Shown here: one piece after another, positions 7,880 to 13,191 of the stretch | Layout of the letters: the number at the start of each line of letters is the position of its first letter | How positions within the stretch are numbered: position 1 is the stretch's first letter | Source: Flavobacteriales bacterium UBA3364 | GTDB lineage: Bacteria > Bacteroidota > Bacteroidia > Flavobacteriales_F > PHOS-HE28 | Assembly: GCA_002360495.1 (NCBI GenBank) | Contig: DEQO01000111.1 | Location: 1 to 13,191, forward strand | Length of the DNA stretch: 13,191 bases | Direction: 5' to 3' | Notes under the pieces: generated by a model | Databases searched by the model: none | What the model was told of the DNA's origin: nothing | Seen by the model: the letters and a program-made list of their open reading frames with translations, nothing else | Made by a program: the position numbers and the translations under genes

Positions 7880-9961
7880 CTACGGCTGCGCCATCAACCC
7901 GTCCGCATCCTCGGCGGTGATGATGTGGCCGTTCATATCGCCCACGACGAAGGCATCGGGGAAGCCCTTCGCCTGGATCGCCGTGCGGGCGTCATCGGCG
8001 GACTTGCGGTCCGTGAACTTACCGTAGAAGTAGCGTACGGCATCCGAACTGGTCACGGGCTCGATGTCACCCATCTCGATCAACTTGCCCATGGTCTCCA
8101 TCGGTACATTACCCACGAACGTGCCCACCTGCACACGGTACCGCAGCAAGGACTTGTTGATGCTGCCGCTGGGCAGATTGCGCAGGTCCTCCTTACCGGT
8201 GAGCTTGGCACCGGCCTCCTTCATGCTCACACGCTTGCCGTCCTTGAAGGCCACCAGGAAGGCGCCGTCGAAACCCTTGAGCAACATCTTCACCTTGTGC
8301 TCGGCGGCAGGGTTCACCTGCTTGAACGAACCGGTGTAATAGCGTGTGAGACCATCCTCGCCCTTGATGGTCACCAGATCGGTGATGCCTTCGAAGATGT
8401 TGCGTGAAAGCGGGTTCCGGAAGGCGCCGAGCTGCACCCGCACGATCAAGTCCTTGCTCGGGGACGGTGCCGTGGTCGGTGCTTCCAGTTTCGCACGTGC
8501 TTCTGCGGTCTCTGCGCTCACGTCGATGAGCCGGCCGTTCTCCTCGGCCATTACCATGCCCTCCACGCCGATGCCGCGCAGTTCCAATTCGCGACGCAGA
8601 CCTTCGGGTATGGTCTCGTAGTTCCCCACCACATAGAAGGTGGTATCGCCATGCTCCACGGTACGGATGTCCGGTATGCTGAGCAACTTCTGGATCAGGT
8701 CTTCGCTGATGCTTTCCACCTGCGTGCCCACTTTCACCACGTACACGCGTTTCACAGGTACGAAGGCGGGCTTCATCTTCCCGAAGGACTCCACGCGCGA
8801 CGCCACTACGTTCACGTTTCCTGAATCCTTGTAGGCCAGCCAGGCCTTCAACAGTTCTTCATCGGTGATCGTCACGCCACGGGCGTTCACAGGGGCACCG
8901 GCCGCAGTGTTCAGCTCATCATCGTCATGGTCGGGCACGCCATCATTGTCACCGTCGATCGGACAACCGTTCACATCCACCTTCGCACCGGCAGGGGTAT
9001 GCGGACATAGATCGCTCACATCCTCTACGCCGTCGGCATCTTCGTCACCGGCCCAAGCCAGCTGATCGATCTCCTCGCCGGACAACGTGCTCTTTGGATC
9101 CTTCTTCTTGCGTGGGCCCGGCAGGGTGTATCCGATGGAGAAGGAGGAGAATAGGAAGCGGTCGTTCTTGGCGTCACCGGCCCTGTTCTCGACGCTCTGG
9201 TCGGTCACGCCATCAACGAGATCGGTGAAGGTGAAGTGCATGGTGGCTCCCATGCGGAAATCGAAACCGTTGCCGATGTCCATCCGGGCTCCGATACCGA
9301 CGGGTACCGCCCACGTGCGTTCAAGGTACTTCCCGAAGCCATCGAGGTTCGATTCACGCACATCGCTTTCATAGTCGTAGTCGCGCTCGATCAAGACAGC
9401 ATCGCCGGCGTTCTGGGCGTCCTCCGCGATATCGCGGATGGTACCATCGCTCCAGTAGTTGTACGCGCGACCCTGGTCATCCTGCAGATCCGTCTTGGTC
9501 AGGAACTCGACCGATTCGAAACCCACGGTCACGAATGGTTCAACGACCCTCTTGGGATTGAGGAACTGGAGGAAGTTGTAACGGAATTGGAGGCCACCTG
9601 TCGTGATGCGCGACTCGAAGTTGAGGTTGCGCTCAAGGCTTCGTTCGTTCACACCCAAGCGGCCGTGAAGGACATAGATGCCTCCTTCAAGCCACTGGGT
9701 GATCGGTACGGAGGCGCGCAACTCATACCCCACACGGGTGACCAGCGGGCTGTAACCTTCGTGGTCCTTGCCGACGTCGCCGTAGAAGGCGAACATGCCG
9801 GGACCCAGGCCGAACGAAGGCTTCAACTGTACGGTTGCGCTGTCGACCCCAGTGGTATCGGTCTGTGCCAAGGAAGTTCCCGGCAAGATCAGCGCGATCG
9901 GGAATACCGCGCAAGCGAGGAACCGGAGCGGGCTGGGGCAAAGGACGTTGCGCTGGGACAT
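7880..9961 (-). CDS. Outer-membrane barrel protein with thrombospondin-3 segment and three SPOR-like domains
   Basis: A 693-residue exported protein. The signal peptide spans about residues 1-32 with likely cleavage after SLA, before QTD. Residues about 45-282 have the Gly/aromatic alternation of an outer-membrane beta-barrel (for example GLGPGMFAFYGDVG, VEPFVTVGFES, FRMGATMHFTF, FSSFSIGYTL). Residues 306-348 are a thrombospondin type 3 segment (DEDADGVEDVSDLCP, then GCPIDGDNDGVPDHDDD), with Cys319 and Cys333 and many Asp residues that suggest calcium binding. Three SPOR-like units follow: about 403-480 (VYVVKVGTQ, the most divergent), 504-580 (IVRVQLGAF) and 605-685 (RYRVQVGTF). Each ends in a YxxGxF/Y-type strand and a helix. 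In OmpA-type proteins the segment after the type 3 repeats is normally an OmpA C-terminal domain; here SPOR-like domains take its place. This suggests a link from outer membrane to peptidoglycan, binding bare glycan strands. The gene begins 29 bases after the preceding SPOR gene and is probably cotranscribed with it. The exact partner is unknown. Confidence 0.88.
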   Translation of the reverse strand: MSQRNVLCPSPLRFLACAVFPIALILPGTSLAQTDTTGVDSATVQLKPSFGLGPGMFAFYGDVGKDHEGYSPLVTRVGYELRASVPITQWLEGGIYVLHGRLGVNERSLERNLNFESRITTGGLQFRYNFLQFLNPKRVVEPFVTVGFESVEFLTKTDLQDDQGRAYNYWSDGTIRDIAEDAQNAGDAVLIERDYDYESDVRESNLDGFGKYLERTWAVPVGIGARMDIGNGFDFRMGATMHFTFTDLVDGVTDQSVENRAGDAKNDRFLFSSFSIGYTLPGPRKKKDPKSTLSGEEIDQLAWAGDEDADGVEDVSDLCPHTPAGAKVDVNGCPIDGDNDGVPDHDDDELNTAAGAPVNARGVTITDEELLKAWLAYKDSGNVNVVASRVESFGKMKPAFVPVKRVYVVKVGTQVESISEDLIQKLLSIPDIRTVEHGDTTFYVVGNYETIPEGLRRELELRGIGVEGMVMAEENGRLIDVSAETAEARAKLEAPTTAPSPSKDLIVRVQLGAFRNPLSRNIFEGITDLVTIKGEDGLTRYYTGSFKQVNPAAEHKVKMLLKGFDGAFLVAFKDGKRVSMKEAGAKLTGKEDLRNLPSGSINKSLLRYRVQVGTFVGNVPMETMGKLIEMGDIEPVTSSDAVRYFYGKFTDRKSADDARTAIQAKGFPDAFVVGDMNGHIITAEDADGLMAQP

Positions 9962-9990
9962 GCGATCCGGTCCGTGGTGCTATCGGCGTG

Positions 9991-11517
9991 CTACTGGATC
10001 CACTTCTGGTTGCTCAGGAGCAGTGCCTCTTGTACGGTGATGCGATCGCCGTTGTTGTAGGCCGTTACGAAGGGGCCTGGGAAGTTGTGGCCGGCTGCGA
10101 CGAACGAAACACGTTGGTCACGGGCTTCGGAGTAGGAGCCGAAGCGTCCGGTGACGTATTTGATCCAGCCCTGGTGGCGCTCCACATTGTAGTTCCCGCT
10201 GAAGCGGTGGCGCGCGCTGAAGTAGCCCTTGCCCACTTCACGATGGCCTGCGGAGATCTGGACCTTGTACAGGATGCCGTTCTCCGGTGCGGGGGTAGAG
10301 GTGACCTTCTTCGGATCTGTCGCAGGTTTCGTGTTCTTGCTGGCGGTGACCTCGGGCTTGGCAGGCTTGCTTGCTTGGGTTTCGGTCTTTTGTGCGCGCT
10401 CCTGTTCCACGCGCTTGGACTCTTCCGCTTTCGCGACAGCTTCCTGCTGGGCCTTCGCAGCCGCTGCAAGCTCTGCTGCTTCACGCTCCTTGCGCTGGCG
10501 TTCGGCCAATTCGGCGTCGGCATTGGCCATCGGGTCTACGTGGACGGGGTCGTTGGCCATCTCCTGCAGCTTCATGGCCTCAAGCGCCTTCGGTCCGATG
10601 AAGAACTTCGAGGTTCCGAGAACGGCCTTCTGGGTCTCGTCGTTCAGCAGGTAGCCGAATTCGCCATCGATGCTGTATTCACCCTCGGGGCGTTCGTTCG
10701 CGCGCAGCTTGTACACGACGCGTATCTCCGGGCTGGCGGGGAGGTTGAGCCACACGAATTTGGCGATGCGGTCCTGTGCGGTGAAGATGGCCTCGCTACT
10801 TGTTTTCTCAAGTGCGGTGAAGCCTTGCGGGATCGTCTCTTGCAACTTGCCGAACCCGCGGATCTCGCCCTTCTTCACGATCACCTCGACGAGCATTTCG
10901 TTCTCGCTCACAGGAGTTACGGTACGGGTCCCGGTAACACCACCCATGCCTTGGATGGGAGCGGTGCCGCTGGCCTGATCGATAACGGCCATCATCGTGC
11001 TACCGGCCGGTGCACCTGCCCCGGCAGAGACGAGGTCCTGCGCGCTGGGCTCTCCAGTGGTGGTGGTCTGGGCCACTTGTACCGCGACAGCCTCGCCAAG
11101 GTTGACGGTGGAGGTCGGCATATCGAAGGTCTTACGTTCGTTGTCCTCGATGTAGGAAAGGCGACCTTGGATGGCCTGGTTGCCACTGACCGAAGCTTCA
11201 GCGCTCAACGTGTAGCTCACCTTGAAAGTGGGGGTGCTGGGCAGCGCCATCCAGATGAACTTGGCCTTCTGGTCGGCGAAGGTGAAGGAAGCTCCCTTGG
11301 TCTCGATGGCCGTCGCGGTCATGCCCGGAGGCAGGTCCAGCTGCAGCTTCGCGAAACCGGACAGTTCACCCTTGTTCACGGTCACCGTCACCCGCACCTC
11401 GCTGCCCGGGGTCATGGTGGTGGGGATGTTCTGGGTGATGCTGATATCCGCCAGGAAGAACGGATCGATGAGCAACAGTCCGATAAAGTTGATCAGCAGG
11501 ACCAATTGGTTCGCCAT
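9991..11517 (-). CDS. Membrane-anchored or secreted protein with duplicated unknown domain and C-terminal SPOR-like domain
   Basis: A 508-residue protein of unknown function. A hydrophobic N-terminus (about 3-23) without the usual basic residues is either a signal peptide ending near FLA or an uncleaved anchor. Two related beta-rich domains follow. Copy A (about 25-140) contains VNKGELSGFAKLQ, AKFIWMALP and GRLSYIEDNE. Copy B (about 197-308) contains VKKGEIRGFGKLQ, AKFVWLNLP and GEFGYLLNDE. A Thr/Ala/Gly-rich linker separates them. Residues about 330-400 are rich in Ala, Glu, Lys, Arg and Gln, first coiled-coil-like and then Lys/Pro-rich, fit to span periplasm. The C-terminus (about 414-490, starting GILYKVQISAG) resembles SPOR domains, which bind peptidoglycan lacking stem peptides. 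The start is secure: an in-frame TAG lies four codons upstream of the ATG. A TAnnTTTG promoter element lies 43 bases upstream. It is the first gene of a likely two-gene unit with the barrel/SPOR protein, suggesting the two act together in the envelope. Confidence 0.85.
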   Translation of the reverse strand: MANQLVLLINFIGLLLIDPFFLADISITQNIPTTMTPGSEVRVTVTVNKGELSGFAKLQLDLPPGMTATAIETKGASFTFADQKAKFIWMALPSTPTFKVSYTLSAEASVSGNQAIQGRLSYIEDNERKTFDMPTSTVNLGEAVAVQVAQTTTTGEPSAQDLVSAGAGAPAGSTMMAVIDQASGTAPIQGMGGVTGTRTVTPVSENEMLVEVIVKKGEIRGFGKLQETIPQGFTALEKTSSEAIFTAQDRIAKFVWLNLPASPEIRVVYKLRANERPEGEYSIDGEFGYLLNDETQKAVLGTSKFFIGPKALEAMKLQEMANDPVHVDPMANADAELAERQRKEREAAELAAAAKAQQEAVAKAEESKRVEQERAQKTETQASKPAKPEVTASKNTKPATDPKKVTSTPAPENGILYKVQISAGHREVGKGYFSARHRFSGNYNVERHQGWIKYVTGRFGSYSEARDQRVSFVAAGHNFPGPFVTAYNNGDRITVQEALLLSNQKWIQ

Positions 11518-11559
11518 GGTAGTTCGCTAGGTATGGGCCGACCCGGAGAGGGCTGCGTC

Positions 11560-11567
11560 CAAATGTA
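11560..11567 (-). promoter_or_regulatory. Bacteroidota -7 promoter element (TAnnTTTG)
   Basis: The minus strand reads TACATTTG, an exact match to the Bacteroidota housekeeping -7 consensus TAnnTTTG. It lies 43 bases upstream of the ATG at 11517, a normal distance giving a leader of roughly 35 bases. I see no convincing TTTG -33 element 17-23 bases further upstream, so the promoter may be weak or need an activator. It would drive the two-gene SPOR unit. Confidence 0.5.
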
Positions 11568-11625
11568 CCCGCACACCCTTGAGCCGATCCACCGGCGAAC
11601 TTAGCAATACCAACAGGAACTTGTG

Positions 11626-11660
11626 GACTTGGGACGATGTATTGCGTACCGTCCCAGGTC
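11626..11660. repeat. Strong inverted repeat between the LOG gene and the SPOR unit
   Basis: GACTTGGGACG at 11626-11636 pairs with CGTCCCAGGTC at 11650-11660: 11 positions with a single T:G wobble. A further GTA/TAC pair (11639-11641 and 11647-11649) surrounds a 5-base loop. It lies in the 184-base gap 11518-11701, which holds no gene that I can support. On the minus strand it is about 40 bases after the LOG stop codon and about 60 bases upstream of the TACATTTG element. No T-run follows it. It could be a terminator of the uvrA-LOG transcript lacking a U-tract, or an operator for the promoter below. A weaker GGGCGG/CCGCCC pair (11681-11686 and 11697-11702) overlaps the LOG stop codon. Confidence 0.5.
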
Positions 11661-11701
11661 GACCCCGTCAGGAAGCGTGGGGGCGGAACAGGCAGGCCGC
11701 C

Positions 11702-12433
11702 CTAGAAATTCGGCTTCAGCATGTACTTGCTGTAGAAGCTGTCGATGGCTGCGACGGCCTCTTCGGGCTTGTCCACGATGCTGAAGAGCTCGAGGTCCTC
11801 GGGGTTCACGTTCCTGTGCTGGTCGCCCATCACGGTCTTGATCCAGTCGTACAGTCCCTGCCAGTATTTACGGCCAACAAGGATGATGGGGAAGCGCCCG
11901 ATCTTCTGTGTCTGGATCAGGGTGAGCGCCTCGAATAGTTCGTCCAGGGTCCCGAAACCACCGGGCAGAACGATGAACCCCTGGCTGTACTTGATGAACA
12001 TCACCTTTCGAACGAAGAAGTAATCGAAGTTGATGCTCTTCTCCTTGTCGATGTACGGGTTCGGCTGTTGCTCGAACGGCAGTTCGATATTGAGGCCAAC
12101 GCTGGTGCCACCGCCGCGCTGTGCACCCTTGTTGGCAGCTTCCATGATACCTGGACCACCGCCAGTGATCACGCCATAACCGTTGCCGGTGAGCTGGAAG
12201 GCGATCTCCTCGGCCAGTTTGTACGCTTCGGCATCGGGCTTGGTCCGGGCACTCCCGAAGATGCTGACACACGGGCGGATCCGTTGCATGGCCTCGAAGC
12301 CTTCCACGAACTCGCTCATGATCTTGAAGATCGCCCAGCTGTCGTTGGCCTTCACTTCGCTCCAGCCCTTGCGTTTGAAGGCTTTCTTGATCCGGCGTTC
12401 GCTGTCGTGGTGGGCTTGTGGTGTCTTTGCCAT
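11702..12433 (-). CDS. LOG family (TIGR00730) Rossmann-fold nucleotide 5'-monophosphate phosphoribohydrolase
   Basis: A 243-residue cytosolic enzyme of the LOG family. Characterised relatives split nucleoside 5'-monophosphates into base and ribose 5-phosphate; plant and some bacterial members release active cytokinins from their ribotides. The family signatures are intact: SIFGSAR at 57-63, GGGPGIMEAAN at 91-101, the VRK basic pair at 141-143, and PGGFGTLDE at 157-165, whose Glu165 is in the catalytic motif. The charged N-terminal 50 residues precede the Rossmann core. The ATG fits the family start; no strong Shine-Dalgarno is visible. The gene follows uvrA by 41 bases on the same strand and may be cotranscribed, although a small hairpin lies in the gap. 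Substrate preference cannot be read from the sequence; a housekeeping role in purine salvage or removal of damaged nucleotides is plausible, and a link to excision repair is only suggested by position. Confidence 0.93.
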   Translation of the reverse strand: MAKTPQAHHDSERRIKKAFKRKGWSEVKANDSWAIFKIMSEFVEGFEAMQRIRPCVSIFGSARTKPDAEAYKLAEEIAFQLTGNGYGVITGGGPGIMEAANKGAQRGGGTSVGLNIELPFEQQPNPYIDKEKSINFDYFFVRKVMFIKYSQGFIVLPGGFGTLDELFEALTLIQTQKIGRFPIILVGRKYWQGLYDWIKTVMGDQHRNVNPEDLELFSIVDKPEEAVAAIDSFYSKYMLKPNF

Positions 12434-12449
12434 TTGGAAAATTGGGTTG

Positions 12450-12469
12450 GGGTGCGGTATCCCGCGCCC
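12450..12469 (-). terminator. Hairpin between uvrA and the LOG gene, possible weak terminator or attenuator
   Basis: GGGTGCGG (12450-12457) and CCGCGCCC (12462-12469) form an 8-base stem with one T:G wobble and a 4-base loop. On the minus strand it begins 5 bases after the uvrA stop codon and ends 16 bases before the LOG start. Only a short TTTT occurs downstream, about seven bases after the stem, so termination would be weak. It could reduce read-through into the LOG gene or affect its translation. Confidence 0.35.
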
Positions 12470-12474
12470 ATACT

Positions 12475-13191
12475 CTAGTTGAGCTCCGTTCTCAAATATG
12501 GATAGGTATGTCCGCGCCCCATCAGCACCACCTCTTCCGGTGTGCCTCGGGCCACCACTTGTCCGCCACCGGCGCCGCCTTCCGGGCCCATGTCGATCAC
12601 ATGATCGGCTACTTTGATGATGTCCAGGTTGTGCTCGATCACCAGAACGGTGTTGCCATGGTCAACGAGGCGGTCCAAGACGTGGATCAACTGCTTCACG
12701 TCCTCGAAGTGCAGTCCCGTTGTGGGTTCATCCAGGATGTAGAAGGTGTTGCCGGTGTCGCGCTTGCTCAGCTCCGTGGCGAGCTTGATGCGCTGTGCTT
12801 CACCGCCGCTCAAGGTGGTGCTGCTCTGTCCGAGGGTCACATAGCCGAGGCCGACATCCATCAAGGTGCGCAACTTGGTATTGATGTGCGGGATATCGGC
12901 GAAATGGACGACGGCGTCCTCGACCGGCATGGCCAGCACATCGGCGATGCTCTTTCCTTTGTAGCGCACTTCCAAGGTTTCGCGGTCGAAGCGTTTGCCA
13001 CGGCAGGTCTCGCACGGCACGCTCACATCAGGCAGGAAGTTCATCTCGATGGAACGCACACCGGCACCCTTGCAGGTCTCGCAGCGGCCACCGGGCGTGT
13101 TGAAGCTGAAGCGTCCGGCTTTGTAACCGCGGATCTTCGCGCTGGGGAGATGAGCGTACAATTCCCGGATGTGATCGAACATCCCTGTGTA
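12475..13191 (-). CDS. uvrA: Excinuclease ABC subunit UvrA, C-terminal part (5' end outside window)
   Basis: The last 238 codons of UvrA, the dimeric ATPase that recognises DNA damage and loads UvrB in nucleotide excision repair; the full protein is about 940 residues. The frame runs to the window edge as YTGMFDHIRELYA, the usual UvrA text, so the ATG at 13182 is internal and not the start. Counting from the first visible residue, the C-terminal zinc finger is intact with Cys37, Cys40, Cys60 and Cys63 (CETC pairs). The second ATPase domain shows the ABC signature LSGGEAQR from 127, Walker B YILDEP with Asp154 and Glu155, and the H-loop VIEH with His187. The C-terminus (PYLRTELN) looks natural. 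Unrelated in function to the envelope genes further downstream. Confidence 0.97.
   Translation of the reverse strand, partial: YTGMFDHIRELYAHLPSAKIRGYKAGRFSFNTPGGRCETCKGAGVRSIEMNFLPDVSVPCETCRGKRFDRETLEVRYKGKSIADVLAMPVEDAVVHFADIPHINTKLRTLMDVGLGYVTLGQSSTTLSGGEAQRIKLATELSKRDTGNTFYILDEPTTGLHFEDVKQLIHVLDRLVDHGNTVLVIEHNLDIIKVADHVIDMGPEGGAGGGQVVARGTPEEVVLMGRGHTYPYLRTELN

Noticed and set aside
9835..11604. 589-codon open frame on the plus strand
   Set aside because: It is antisense to the SPOR protein at 9991-11517, which has clear repeats, a SPOR-like domain and a promoter element. The plus-strand product is low-complexity and matches nothing I recognise.
13180..13182. ATG at 13182 as the start of a 235-residue protein
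   Set aside because: The frame stays open upstream to the window edge and reads as UvrA there, so this Met is internal.

Overview
The window reads as chromosomal DNA of a Bacteroidota bacterium with unusually GC-rich DNA for that phylum (about 60 % G+C by eye). The case rests on four things: tandem SPOR-like proteins with a barrel plus thrombospondin-3 layout, a large alpha-2-macroglobulin lipoprotein with a Tyr/Asp/Glu-rich insert, start codons without clear Shine-Dalgarno sequences, and one exact match to the Bacteroidota -7 promoter element TAnnTTTG. A lineage within Flavobacteriales or a related order is my inference; nothing here fixes the genus. All six genes lie on the minus strand, so transcription runs from high to low coordinates. 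I see no tRNA, rRNA, insertion sequence, CRISPR array or phage gene.

In transcription order: the last 238 codons of uvrA (13191-12475) are followed, 41 bases later, by a LOG-family nucleotide phosphoribohydrolase (12433-11702). A 184-base gap with a strong inverted repeat and a probable promoter comes next. Then comes a pair of envelope proteins only 29 bases apart. The first (11517-9991) has two copies of an unrecognised beta-rich domain, a charged coiled-coil-like linker and a C-terminal SPOR-like domain. The second (9961-7880) has a signal peptide, an outer-membrane barrel, a thrombospondin type 3 calcium segment and three SPOR-like domains. After a 164-base gap with a possible promoter lies a giant alpha-2-macroglobulin lipoprotein with an intact CLEQ thioester (7715-2127). 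A 129-base spacer with an imperfect inverted repeat separates it from pbpC (penicillin-binding protein 1C), which starts at 1997 and runs off the left edge.

The alpha-2-macroglobulin/pbpC pair is the arrangement known from E. coli (yfhM-pbpC) and many other bacteria. It is thought to combine trapping of proteases that breach the outer membrane with peptidoglycan repair. Next to it here are two proteins carrying four SPOR-like domains in total, a fold whose characterised members bind peptidoglycan strands stripped of stem peptides. The possible joint system, in which damaged wall is sensed or bound, proteases are trapped and wall is resynthesised, is inference from adjacency and domain content only. 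The most novel material is the duplicated domain in the 11517-9991 gene, the OmpA-like protein whose usual wall-binding domain is replaced by three SPOR-like domains, and the aromatic/acidic insert in the macroglobulin.
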